This document shows positions 1 through 8,073 of a stretch of 45,124 nucleotides of DNA, piece after piece (positions within the stretch are counted from its first letter, which is position 1; the number at the start of each line of letters is the position of its first letter). The position numbers and the translations under genes are program-made. This DNA comes from JBGPYB01 sp041493035 (GTDB taxonomy: Bacteria; Acidobacteriota; Vicinamibacteria; Fen-336), in NCBI GenBank assembly GCA_041493035.1, contig JBGPYB010000015.1, forward strand, positions 1-45,124, written 5' to 3'. The notes beneath the pieces are model-generated. The model searched no databases. It had not been told where the DNA came from and was given only the letters and a program-made list of their open reading frames with translations.

Positions 1-225
1 GGTCGCGACGAACGATGCGTGCACCTCGTGGATCACGGCTTCCGGGAAATATCCCCGCGCGACGCCGGCCTGGTTGGTCACCACCACGGCCAGAAACCCG
101 CTGCGGTTGGCCAGCCGAACAGCGTCGACGGACCACGGGTAGGGCCGGAAGCGGGACGCATGGTTCACGTAGCCCACTTCGTGGGAGAGCGTGCCGTCCC
201 GGTCCATGAAAATGGCAGGCTTCAC
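1..225 (-). CDS. gmhB: D-glycero-D-manno-heptose 1,7-bisphosphate phosphatase, N-terminal part
   Basis: This is the N-terminal 75 codons of a HAD-superfamily phosphatase that runs off the left edge of the window. The protein opens with a beta strand and the HAD motif DRDGT (nucleophile D8, acid/base D10), followed by a VVTNQAG segment typical of the histidinol-phosphate/GmhB branch. GmhB removes the 1-phosphate during ADP-heptose synthesis for the LPS inner core. The GTG start overlaps the waaF stop as GTGA, and a GAGGAGG ribosome site lies just upstream. Position behind a heptosyltransferase gene favours GmhB over histidinol phosphatase. The C-terminal zinc loop that would confirm this is outside the window. 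Confidence 0.8.
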   Translation of the reverse strand, partial: MKPAIFMDRDGTLSHEVGYVNHASRFRPYPWSVDAVRLANRSGFLAVVVTNQAGVARGYFPEAVIHEVHASFVAT

Positions 226-1205
226 GCCAGGACCTCCTCGACGGCTCGCATCACGCGATCGGCCGACACGAGGGTCATGCAGCGGTGGTCGATGGGGCAT
301 TCGCGGAGCTTGCACGGCGCGCACTCGACGTCTTCACGAACGATTCGGTGGGGAGAGCCGACGGGCGCGGTCTCCCGCCAATCGGTGGACCCGAAGATCG
401 CAACGACGGGGACGCCTTGCGCCGACGCGAGGTGCATGGGACCGGAGTCGTTCGTCACGAGCAGCCGCAGCTGCGACAACACGCCGATCAGCTCGGGAAG
501 CGTCGTCTCTCCGCAGAGGACGCGGGCCGGAGCGCCGAGGCTCGATGCAATCGTCTCGCCGAGCGGACGCTCGGCCTCGCTCCCCACGACCGCGATCTTG
601 GCGCCGAAGCGCTTCCGGGCCAACTCCGCGACGGCGGCGAAACGCTCTGGGATCCACTGCTTTGCGGAGCCAAAGGCGGAGCCCGCGCCAATACCGATCC
701 ACGGCCCTTCGGAGCCCAGCAGCTCGGCGCCGCGCGCTGACCACGCCGCAGGTGGGTCGAGGGACACGTCGGGCGTCGCCGAAACCTCGAGTCCCAAGCC
801 TGAAAGCATCGCCCGATAGTAGTACACCTCGCTCGAGGCGCGGAGCGCCGCGCGCGGCACGCGTGCCTTGCGCGTGAGGAGCGGACCGCGACCATCGGTC
901 GCGTATCCCCAGCGCTCGGGGATGCGAGCCGCGAAGACCTGAAGGGCGCTCCCAAAAGAGTTGGGAAGAAGCACCGCCACGTCAAAGGCGCCACGGAGGG
1001 CGTCCACGTCGGCGCGGAAGCCGCCGGTGCGGCGCACGGCGTCCACCTCGCGCACCGCACCGTACAGATCCGTGACCCACGGCCGGGCGAGAACCTCGAT
1101 TCTCGAAGACGGGAAGTTCCGGCGCAGATCGCGAACGGCGCCCAGGGACATCACGGCATCCCCGATCCAATTGGGCGCGCGGATGAGTATCCGTGAGGCC
1201 CTCAT
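222..1205 (-). CDS. waaF: ADP-heptose:LPS heptosyltransferase (WaaF type)
   Basis: A 327-residue GT-B glycosyltransferase of family 9, which adds heptose to the lipid A-Kdo core on the inner face of the inner membrane. The N-terminus RILIRAPNWIGDAVMS carries the conserved Asp that acts as catalytic base. The C-terminal half has the donor-site signature TNDSGPMHLA, followed by a Cys cluster (CAPC...CPIDHRC) common in WaaF. The start is the ATG that overlaps the upstream acyltransferase stop as ATGA. The open frame continues upstream, but those residues lie inside the neighbouring gene. It is the fourth gene of the LPS operon. Heptosyltransferase I (WaaC) is the main alternative; the NWIGD start fits WaaF better. 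Confidence 0.88.
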   Translation of the reverse strand: MRASRILIRAPNWIGDAVMSLGAVRDLRRNFPSSRIEVLARPWVTDLYGAVREVDAVRRTGGFRADVDALRGAFDVAVLLPNSFGSALQVFAARIPERWGYATDGRGPLLTRKARVPRAALRASSEVYYYRAMLSGLGLEVSATPDVSLDPPAAWSARGAELLGSEGPWIGIGAGSAFGSAKQWIPERFAAVAELARKRFGAKIAVVGSEAERPLGETIASSLGAPARVLCGETTLPELIGVLSQLRLLVTNDSGPMHLASAQGVPVVAIFGSTDWRETAPVGSPHRIVREDVECAPCKLRECPIDHRCMTLVSADRVMRAVEEVLA

Positions 1206-2131
1206 CCCTGGCGCTCGCCACCGGCGGATGCCGGATCGGCGAGCTCCCATCCCTGCGGCGCCGGTTGCGTCTTCCAGCGTCGGTGCATCCAGAGCCACTG
1301 CTCGGGAGTCTCTCGTACCCACGCCTCCGTCCGGCGCGCCAACTCCTGAGTGAGGGCTGCAAGGTCCGCGTCGCGATCGCCGCGGGTCGCCCAGCCGAGG
1401 GGCGGTTCGTAGATGAGCGCGTATCGCCCATCGCGCCGAAGCTCGGTGTGGCTGGGCACGAGCGCGCACCCCGTCTTGAGGGCCAACGCCGCCGCCACCG
1501 TGGTCGTGGCCGCGGGGCGGCCAAAGAAATCGACGAAGATCCCATCCTTGGCCTGGACATTCTGGTCGAGGAGGAGGGCGACGCCGCGCCCCGCCCGTAT
1601 CGCGCCGATCACCTGGCCGAGGGCCCTCTTCTTGTAGACGACGCCATTCCCCCCCATGGCGCGAAAGGCACACAGGCGGGCGTCCAGGGCGGGGTTGTCG
1701 AGAGGACGGGCTACCACGTCGATGGGGCCGAAGAGGAAGCCGTGGGCGATGCCGTGGACCTCCCAATTGCCGATGTGGGCGCCGCACAGGATCGCGCCGC
1801 GGCCGGCGGCCATGGCCGCCTCGACGTGCTCGCGCCCACGGACATCGACGAGAGCGAGCAGCTCCTCACGCGATCTCCATTGCAGCCACAGGATGTCGAG
1901 GAGGACGCGACCGAAGTGGGCGTAGACGGCTCGTGCGGTGGCCTCGAGGCGCCCACGGTCCCAGTCAGGGAAGGCGTGGCGGAGGTTGTCCACGGCGATG
2001 GCCACGTGGCGGCGGTCGGTGGCGGCGAGGACGCGGCCCAGGAGGCCCCCGAGTCCGAGGGCCGCGCGGCGCGGCAAGAAGCGAACGACTCCGCCGACGA
2101 GGGCCGCGGCCCACGCTTCGAGACGCTTCAC
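1202..2131 (-). CDS. Kdo2-lipid A late acyltransferase (LpxL/HtrB family)
   Basis: A 309-residue membrane-bound acyltransferase that should add a secondary acyl chain to lipid A. The catalytic HX4E motif is visible as HIGNWE (H119, E124). The N-terminal 35 residues are hydrophobic with a basic patch, as expected for the single membrane anchor of LpxL/LpxM proteins. Further on, LLLDQNV and the DFFGRPA segment match the conserved acyltransferase core. Both ends overlap neighbours by 4 nt (lpxK upstream, waaF downstream), so it is translationally coupled in the LPS operon. The sequence alone does not show which acyl chain or position it uses, so no LpxL/M/P symbol is given. Confidence 0.87.
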   Translation of the reverse strand: MKRLEAWAAALVGGVVRFLPRRAALGLGGLLGRVLAATDRRHVAIAVDNLRHAFPDWDRGRLEATARAVYAHFGRVLLDILWLQWRSREELLALVDVRGREHVEAAMAAGRGAILCGAHIGNWEVHGIAHGFLFGPIDVVARPLDNPALDARLCAFRAMGGNGVVYKKRALGQVIGAIRAGRGVALLLDQNVQAKDGIFVDFFGRPAATTTVAAALALKTGCALVPSHTELRRDGRYALIYEPPLGWATRGDRDADLAALTQELARRTEAWVRETPEQWLWMHRRWKTQPAPQGWELADPASAGGERQG

Positions 2132-3105
2132 GCCGCCCGCCGCGCCACGGCGAGGAGTCGCTCCCGGAAGCGATCCTCATCGGCAATCTCCACCCTCAGG
2201 CGCAACACGAGGGTGGGGAGATCCGATGGTGTCGGGGGCAAGCGGACCAGGTCCTTTGCGGTCGTCACGACGGCGTCGGCCCGGGTGGCCCGCGCCTCGA
2301 CGAAAACGCGTTCTATGTCCTCCGCGTCAAAGGGATGATGGTCGGGGAAGGTCTTGGCCCCTGCGATGCCGCCGGACCGGGCGCGAACGTCAGCTGCGAA
2401 GCGTTCCGGCCGCGCGATGCCCGAGAGAAGGAAGGGCCGCGTGGGCGCGGGCCGGGGGGATCCCGCGAGGTCGAAGAACCCCTCCACTCGGCGGGTCGCC
2501 CGGAAGGTCACAGACGTGAGGAAGCCCGCGGGCGCTTCACCCTCCGTCACCAGAACGATGTGGGCGCGAGCCAGGGCCGCCGGCCGTTCCCTCAGCCGGC
2601 CCGCCGGAAGACAGGCGTCTCCAAGATCTCCCTCGCTGACGCAGACGATGTCCAGGTCGCGCGCGAGACGGAGGTGCTGAAAGCCGTCGTCGAGCACGTG
2701 AACGCGAGCGCCGAAAAGCACCTCTACCGCACGTCCCACGACGTCCCGCCGCGGGCCGACGGCGACGACGACGCCGGGAAGGGCCCGCGCCAGCATCACG
2801 GGCTCGTCCCCCGCGACTGAGGCCTCGGCCTGAACCGACGAGCCGTCGGCCACCACGAGGGCGTCTCCACGAAAGCTCCCGCCGTAGCCGCGACTCAGGA
2901 TCGCGACCGGCAGCCCCTCGTCCCTGAGCATCTCGGCAATCCGCGCGACGACCGGCGTCTTGCCGGAGCCCCCCACGCTCAGATTACCGACGCTGATGAC
3001 CGGACCGGCGAGATGCGCCCGTGACAGAAGACCGTGACCGTAGAGCGCAACGCGCAGCGCCGCAACGCGACCGTAAATTGCCCCGAGGGGCGAGAGCCCG
3101 TTCAC
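2128..3105 (-). CDS. lpxK: Tetraacyldisaccharide 4'-kinase
   Basis: A 325-residue LpxK, which phosphorylates the 4' position of the lipid A disaccharide at the inner membrane. The signature P-loop GNLSVGGSGKTP spans about residues 40-51, preceded by a hydrophobic N-terminal segment. The downstream core contains ILSRGYGG, LDDGFQH and the GIARPERF segment, all characteristic of this family. Length is normal. The gene sits between waaA and an LpxL-like acyltransferase with 4-nt overlaps on both sides, consistent with co-translation of consecutive lipid A/Kdo enzymes. No alternative assignment is plausible. Confidence 0.96.
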   Translation of the reverse strand: MNGLSPLGAIYGRVAALRVALYGHGLLSRAHLAGPVISVGNLSVGGSGKTPVVARIAEMLRDEGLPVAILSRGYGGSFRGDALVVADGSSVQAEASVAGDEPVMLARALPGVVVAVGPRRDVVGRAVEVLFGARVHVLDDGFQHLRLARDLDIVCVSEGDLGDACLPAGRLRERPAALARAHIVLVTEGEAPAGFLTSVTFRATRRVEGFFDLAGSPRPAPTRPFLLSGIARPERFAADVRARSGGIAGAKTFPDHHPFDAEDIERVFVEARATRADAVVTTAKDLVRLPPTPSDLPTLVLRLRVEIADEDRFRERLLAVARRAA

Positions 3106-4373
3106 GCGACGAGACCGGCCAGGGCGTCGACGGTTCGCTCGACGGAGCCGCGGTTGCGCTCCACGAGGGCGAGAGCCCGTGCGCCGAGCGCCGCACGTCG
3201 AGCGTCGTCTGCCAGAAGCTCCAGGACGGCTTCCGCCAGCTCGTCGCCCGAGCCAACCTGCACCAGGGCGTTCTCGCCGCGGAACGCTTCGGCGATCTCG
3301 CGGAAGTTCTCCATGTGAGGACCGACGACGACGGCCTTCCCGGCCACGGCGGGTTCGAGAATATTGTGGCCGCCGGTGGGAACGAGGCTGCCGCCGACGA
3401 ACACGACGGTGGCGAACGAATAGACCTGGGCCAGCTCGCCGAGGGTGTCCAGGAGGACCACCGACCCGTTCCGCCAGTCACCCGGAGCCAGTTGTGTCCG
3501 CGTGAGGCAGCGGAATCCCGCGGCCTCGATCAGAGCCGGAACGGCCGTGAAGCGCTCGGGATGCCGCGGAGCAACGATGAGGTCGGCCTCGGGAACTTTC
3601 TCGCGAATCTTCCGGAACGCGCGGAGGACGATCTCCTCTTCCCCGGGCATCGTGCTGCCGGCCACCCAGATCGGGCGGGCACGAGAGCCACCCAGAAGGC
3701 GCGCCAGCTCGTCGGAGGTCCGCGCCGCGCCCGCCGCATCGAACTTCAGGTTGCCCATGACACGAACGCGTTCGGTTGGAGCCCCGAGGGACCGGATCCG
3801 ATGGGCGTGAGCCTCCCCTTGCATCAAGAACAGGTCGATGTCGGCCAGAACGCGCCTCAGAAACCACCGGGCCCTGTGATATCCGCGGAAGGAGTCCTCG
3901 GAGACCCGACCGTTGACGACGGCGACTCGGGCACCGCGACGGTGCGCCTCGTGGATCAGGTTCGGCCACAGCTCGGTCTCGGCGAGCACCAGGAGCGTCG
4001 GCCGCACGACGTCCAGGGCGCGCGACACCGGCCCCGCCAGGTCGAAGGGAGCGAAGAAGACCCCGTCGGCGGCCGGGAGGCTCTTCCTCGCGACCTCCTG
4101 CCCCGTGACGGTGGTGGTCGAGACGTAGACCCGGCGAGCGGGGAATCGGGCCTTCAGCGACGCGACGAGGCTGCGGACTGCCAAGACCTCTCCCACCGAG
4201 ACCGCATGGATCCAGACGGAGGGCTGACGTTCTTCGTTGAGGGACGGCGCCGGCCGTCCCATCCGTTCCCGAAAGCTCGACGTGTACTTGCCCGTGCCGC
4301 GCCCCTTCCAGAGAAACCACGGGACGGCCAGGACGAAGACGATCGTGAGACCGAGGTTGTAGAGCAGGTACAC
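3102..4373 (-). CDS. waaA: 3-deoxy-D-manno-octulosonic acid (Kdo) transferase
   Basis: A 423-residue WaaA/KdtA that transfers Kdo from CMP-Kdo to lipid IVA. It has one N-terminal membrane segment (about residues 4-22, NLGLTIVFVLAVPWFLW), then the family signature IHAVSVGEV with the catalytic base E62, the NGRVSEDSFRGY motif, and the late GGSLVPTGGHNILEPA donor-binding loop. Length matches the family. It is the first gene of the five-gene LPS operon and overlaps lpxK by 4 nt. A TATACT hexamer lies 23-28 nt upstream of the start and may be the operon's -10 element. Confidence 0.96.
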   Translation of the reverse strand: MYLLYNLGLTIVFVLAVPWFLWKGRGTGKYTSSFRERMGRPAPSLNEERQPSVWIHAVSVGEVLAVRSLVASLKARFPARRVYVSTTTVTGQEVARKSLPAADGVFFAPFDLAGPVSRALDVVRPTLLVLAETELWPNLIHEAHRRGARVAVVNGRVSEDSFRGYHRARWFLRRVLADIDLFLMQGEAHAHRIRSLGAPTERVRVMGNLKFDAAGAARTSDELARLLGGSRARPIWVAGSTMPGEEEIVLRAFRKIREKVPEADLIVAPRHPERFTAVPALIEAAGFRCLTRTQLAPGDWRNGSVVLLDTLGELAQVYSFATVVFVGGSLVPTGGHNILEPAVAGKAVVVGPHMENFREIAEAFRGENALVQVGSGDELAEAVLELLADDARRAALGARALALVERNRGSVERTVDALAGLVA

Positions 4374-4395
4374 GCGCGTGGCCAGTAAACGGAAA

Positions 4396-4401
4396 AGTAT
4401 A
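4396..4401 (-). promoter_or_regulatory. Candidate -10 element for the LPS operon
   Basis: Read on the minus strand this is TATACT, placed so that transcription would start near 4389, about 15 nt before the waaA ATG. It lies in the short gap between the cyanophycinase stop and waaA. I do not see a convincing -35 hexamer at the usual distance, so this is a candidate only. Confidence 0.35.
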
Positions 4402-4431
4402 GCCCGCGCGGTCGGGACGCCGGTAGCTCGG

Positions 4432-5241
4432 TTACGGACGCCGGCCCTTGGCCAGATCGACCCGCTCGCCGTCCTTGAAGAGGTGGAGGACGAGGGCGCC
4501 GGGCTCGCGCCCCGCGTCGACGAGCATCACGTGTCCTTGCCCAGCCACCTCTCCGTAGCGGTTGTCGCGAACCATGAGGGCCGTGGCCTCGTCAACGCCC
4601 ACGCCCCGCAACTCGGGGTGGAGCAGGATCAGGCCGAAGAGCCGGTTCTCGCGCTGGCGCTTCACGAAGTGCTGGTCGACGATGATGTTCGGCAGGAGGC
4701 CCAGCCCTTCTCGCGTCTCCACCTTGCCCCCGTCGATCACCGTGAAGTCCCCCTCGCCGGTAATCATCGGCGTCGACATGACCGCGCAGCCCGCGCTGGT
4801 GCCGCCGAAGACGACGCCAGCACGATAGCGCTCGCGGAGCGCCGCCAGCAGAGGCTGGTCCTTCAGGACATCCATGAATCGAGCCTGGACTCCCCCCGAG
4901 AAGTAGACCCCCGTTGCGGTGGCCAGCTGACCGAGGAACTGGGCTCGGGAGGTCTCGGTGAGAGGCGCCAGGGGCGCCCCCTCGACGCTCCCCGCCCCTT
5001 CCGGGACCAGCTCGTCATGGATCCAGTCGAAGCTCTCTTTCGGCTCGCTCGTGCCCCAGAGGACGACGAGGATCCTGGCCTTCCCTCCCCCCGCCCACTC
5101 GACGAAGCGCTTCCGCGCTTCGGGCGGATGGTCCCCGCCGCCGATGAGCACCAGGCGCTCGCCCGCTGAGACGGAGGCCGCCGAGAGGAGCGCCGCGGCC
5201 AGGAGAAGGCGTCCGCACCGAGGCTCGAAGCGCCGTCGCAT
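4432..5241 (-). CDS. cphB: Cyanophycinase-like exported serine peptidase (family S51)
   Basis: A 269-residue protein with a Sec signal (MRRRFEPRCGRLLLAAALL, likely cut near residue 26). The S51 fold is shown by the GGG near the mature N-terminus, the nucleophile elbow GGTSAGCAV (S149), and the VDQHF-x3-R-x2-R-RL block that distinguishes cyanophycinases from dipeptidase E. GVDEATA follows, also typical. Known cyanophycinases cut the Asp-Arg polymer cyanophycin to beta-Asp-Arg dipeptides. The export signal suggests use of external polymer or peptides. It is divergent from an isoaspartyl peptidase, the enzyme expected to take the next step. No strong ribosome site precedes this ATG; the nearest feature is the palindrome at 5249. 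Confidence 0.85.
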   Translation of the reverse strand: MRRRFEPRCGRLLLAAALLSAASVSAGERLVLIGGGDHPPEARKRFVEWAGGGKARILVVLWGTSEPKESFDWIHDELVPEGAGSVEGAPLAPLTETSRAQFLGQLATATGVYFSGGVQARFMDVLKDQPLLAALRERYRAGVVFGGTSAGCAVMSTPMITGEGDFTVIDGGKVETREGLGLLPNIIVDQHFVKRQRENRLFGLILLHPELRGVGVDEATALMVRDNRYGEVAGQGHVMLVDAGREPGALVLHLFKDGERVDLAKGRRP

Positions 5242-5248
5242 GGGGTTT

Positions 5249-5260
5249 GGTAACGTTACC
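5249..5260. promoter_or_regulatory. Perfect 12-bp palindrome between divergent peptidase genes
   Basis: GGTAACGTTACC is its own reverse complement. It lies 8 bp from the cyanophycinase ATG and 36 bp from the isoaspartyl peptidase ATG. The central CG and the symmetry resemble operators of LacI-type repressors, but no regulator gene is adjacent. It is well placed to control both genes. A chance palindrome cannot be excluded. Confidence 0.4.
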
Positions 5261-5295
5261 GACGGCCGGCGCGGTCGTCAATCGGAGGTGTCCTG

Positions 5296-6171
5296 ATGAA
5301 GCCCGTTCTCGTCATTCATGGCGGCTGCGGCACGCCCCCGCCCGGTGAGGAACCGGAACGCAACGCCGCGTGCGAGAGGGCCGCCGACGCAGGCTGGGAC
5401 GTGCTGCGGGAGGGAGGGAGCGCCGTCGACGCGGTCGAATCGGCCGTGCGACGTCTCGAGGACGAGCCGCTCTTGAATGCCGGCACCGGGAGCTACTTGC
5501 AGGCCGACGGCGTCGCGCGCATGGATGCGAGCCTCATGGCGAGCGACGGCCGCGCCGGCGCGGTCGCGCAGGTCCCCGGGCTGAAGAATCCGATCCGGCT
5601 CGCACGCTATCTCCTCGACCAGGACGCCCACGTGATGCTGTGCGGTCCGGAGGCACTACAGCTCGCGCTGCGTCTCGGCCACGCGCCTGCGGTGGTGGCG
5701 ACGCCCGCCAAGATCGCCTACTGGCAGGAGCGCCTGACCGACGCCCATCGCTCCCTCGACTACGCGCAGATGGGCGCCGACTGGAAGAGCGAGAACGCGC
5801 GTCTCGGAACCGCCGGTTGCGTGGCGCTCGATGCCCAGGGCCACCTTGCCGCCGCCACGTCGACGGGGGGTACCGGGCAGTGCTACCCGGGTCGCGTGGG
5901 GGACACGCCGATCCTCGGGGCGGGGACCTATTGCACGCCGAAGGTGGCCGTCTCGCTGACCGGCGTGGGCGAGCGCATCATGGTGCTGCTCTCGGCCAAG
6001 CGCCTGGCGGACCTGGTGGCCGATGGCCGAAGCATCGACGAGGCGGCCAGCGTCGTGATGGGCGAGGTCGAGGGGCTCCGCAGCTCGGCCGGACTCATCG
6101 CCCTCGCCGCAGACGGCACGGTGGTGGAGACGAAGAACACGCCCTTCATGGCTTCGGCGCGTCGGAGCTGA
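5296..6171 (+). CDS. Isoaspartyl peptidase / type III L-asparaginase (Ntn-hydrolase)
   Basis: A 291-residue plant-type asparaginase of peptidase family T2. It should be made as a precursor that cleaves itself before Thr172 in the LGTAGCVALD motif, freeing the catalytic N-terminal Thr. Other hallmarks are GGCG near the start, LLNAGTGSYLQADG-x-ARMDASLM (about 59-81), and STGGTGQCYPGRVGDTPILGAGTY (about 189-212). Known members cleave beta-aspartyl dipeptides, including those released by cyanophycinase. A GGAGGTG ribosome site precedes the ATG. The usual GTVG before the Thr reads GTAG here, a mild change. There is no signal peptide, so it should act in the cytoplasm. Its 3' end overlaps the convergent OPT transporter by 26 bp. 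Confidence 0.92.
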   Translation: MKPVLVIHGGCGTPPPGEEPERNAACERAADAGWDVLREGGSAVDAVESAVRRLEDEPLLNAGTGSYLQADGVARMDASLMASDGRAGAVAQVPGLKNPIRLARYLLDQDAHVMLCGPEALQLALRLGHAPAVVATPAKIAYWQERLTDAHRSLDYAQMGADWKSENARLGTAGCVALDAQGHLAAATSTGGTGQCYPGRVGDTPILGAGTYCTPKVAVSLTGVGERIMVLLSAKRLADLVADGRSIDEAASVVMGEVEGLRSSAGLIALAADGTVVETKNTPFMASARRS

Positions 6172-8032
6172 CCCGAGAACGACCGGCGCGATAAAGGAAG
6201 ACGCAGACGAGGAGCGTGACCACCACGGCTCCTATCTCTCCGGCCACTCCTGCCAGACGCGGCGCCATCGACTTCGGCGCGACGCCAGCGGCGACGAGAC
6301 CGGCCACCAGCACTCCGGCGAGCCCTTCTCCGGCGACGAGGCCCGAGGCCGCCAGGACGCCGGGATCGGCATCGCTCTCGCTGCCGTCCGGCGAGCGCTG
6401 AGCGAGGGCCCTCACGCATCCCCCCAAGTAGAGCGGAGCCATGGTCGCGAGGGGAAGGTAGACGCCGATGGCGAAGGCCAGCCCCGAGACGCCGCAGAGG
6501 ATCGCGCCGACGGCGAGCCCGCCCCCGGTCAGCACCAGCCCCCACGGAAGCTGCCCCGACAGCACGCCTTCGATGATCGTCTTCATCAGCGTTGCCTGGG
6601 GAGCCGGAATCTCCTTCGAGCCGAAGCTGTAAACGTTCCCGAGCAGGATGACCGTGGCGGCGACCGCCCAGCAGGCGAAAGCGGCGCCGATGAGCTGGCC
6701 GACCTGCTGGCGGGCGGGCGTCGCGCCGACGAGGTACCCCGTCTTCAGGTCCTGCGAGATGTCTCCGGCCTTGGAGGCGGCAATGGCCACGATTGTCCCC
6801 ACGGTGAGGACCGCGGCGCGGGCACCGGCGTCGGTCCAACCCGCGGCAGCAAAGACCGATGCGACGCCCAGAAGCGTCACGAGGGCGATCCCCGAGGTCG
6901 GTTGAGATGAGACACCGACGATGCCGACGATGCGCGCAGCCACGGCCACGAACAGGACGCCGAACACGCCAACGCCCGCAGCGCACACGGCGCGCTGGAG
7001 CGGGCCCATGCCGCCCGCGAAGACTCCCGGCACGACGCCTGACACGAGAACGACCACGAGGATCCCCGCTATCACGAAGACGCCGGGGACATCGCGATCC
7101 GTCTCGAGGGGCGCACCCCCGTCGGCCTCCCCCGAGCGCCGCAGGCCTCGGGCTACGGCGATAAAGGCCCCGGCCATCGACGGAAGGCTGCGCAGCACGG
7201 TGAGGATGCCCGCCGTCGCCACCGCCCCCGCGCCGATGTAGCGCACGTAACGCGACCAGATATCCCCGGCGCTCATGTCGGAGATCAGCCGCGTCGTTTC
7301 AGGGTAGAGGGGCGACGCGAGGCCACCGCCGATCCAGGCGATCAGGGGTGTCAATGCAAGCGACGAAATGATCGAGCCCGCCACGCAGATGGCCGCCTGG
7401 TGGTAGCCGAGAATGAAGCCCACGCCGAAGAGGGCCGGCGCCAACTCGAGGGCCAACTCGGCCTTGGGTAGCACAGGGATGGCCGCGCTCATTTCGCTCG
7501 GCAGCAGGAACGCGAGGGAAAGCGCGAGCTTGACCGCCGCGCCCACGGCCATGCCCCGGAAGATCCACTCGCTCCCCGAGGCGCCCTCGGCCGTGGCCCG
7601 GAGCACCCCGGCACAGGCGGCCCCCTCGGGGTAGGGAAGCTCATCGCGGGCATCGACGATGAGCATCCGCCGGAGCGGGATCATGGCCGAGAGACCCAGG
7701 AGCCCTCCGAGGAAACAGAGGACGACGACCTGAAGGTAGGGAGGCGTCATCCCCCAGAGAAAGAGCGCGGGGATCGTGAAGATCGTTCCGGTCGCCAGGG
7801 CAGTGGACGCCGAGCCGATGGTCTGGGAGATGTTGGCTTCGAGGATCGTCGCCCGGGCGCCCAAACCCCGAAAAAGAGCCACGGTCATGACGGCGGCAGG
7901 TATCGAAGCCGACACGGTCATCCCAACACGCAGCCCGAGATAGGCGTTGGCGGCTCCGAAAACGATCCCCAGAACGATGCCGGTGGCCACCGCTTTCAGG
8001 GTAAACTCTGCCGGAGTCTCGGGGCGCGCCAT
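6146..8032 (-). CDS. OPT-family oligopeptide transporter
   Basis: A 628-residue polytopic membrane protein of the OPT family, with roughly 14-16 hydrophobic segments. The N-terminal core (EFTLKAVATGIVLGIVFGAANAYLGLRVGM) and the LPYPEGAACAGVL motif are characteristic of the prokaryotic OPT/YSL branch. These carriers import short peptides or metal chelates with protons. The frame is open to 8080, but a start there would overlap gapA; the ATG at 8032 (MARPETPAEFTL) matches the usual family N-terminus. It converges on the isoaspartyl peptidase gene. Import of dipeptides that this peptidase would split is an attractive link, but it is inferred from position only. Confidence 0.9.
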   Translation of the reverse strand: MARPETPAEFTLKAVATGIVLGIVFGAANAYLGLRVGMTVSASIPAAVMTVALFRGLGARATILEANISQTIGSASTALATGTIFTIPALFLWGMTPPYLQVVVLCFLGGLLGLSAMIPLRRMLIVDARDELPYPEGAACAGVLRATAEGASGSEWIFRGMAVGAAVKLALSLAFLLPSEMSAAIPVLPKAELALELAPALFGVGFILGYHQAAICVAGSIISSLALTPLIAWIGGGLASPLYPETTRLISDMSAGDIWSRYVRYIGAGAVATAGILTVLRSLPSMAGAFIAVARGLRRSGEADGGAPLETDRDVPGVFVIAGILVVVLVSGVVPGVFAGGMGPLQRAVCAAGVGVFGVLFVAVAARIVGIVGVSSQPTSGIALVTLLGVASVFAAAGWTDAGARAAVLTVGTIVAIAASKAGDISQDLKTGYLVGATPARQQVGQLIGAAFACWAVAATVILLGNVYSFGSKEIPAPQATLMKTIIEGVLSGQLPWGLVLTGGGLAVGAILCGVSGLAFAIGVYLPLATMAPLYLGGCVRALAQRSPDGSESDADPGVLAASGLVAGEGLAGVLVAGLVAAGVAPKSMAPRLAGVAGEIGAVVVTLLVCVFLYRAGRSRVSSDAPKP

Positions 8033-8073
8033 GCGCGGCAGACTATACCGGTTATGAGTACTGAGGAGTCCAA

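Noticed and set aside
1193..2338. Long plus-strand open frame antisense to the acyltransferase and lpxK
   Set aside because: It opposes well-supported enzymes; high GC creates long antisense frames, and its translation has no recognisable domain.
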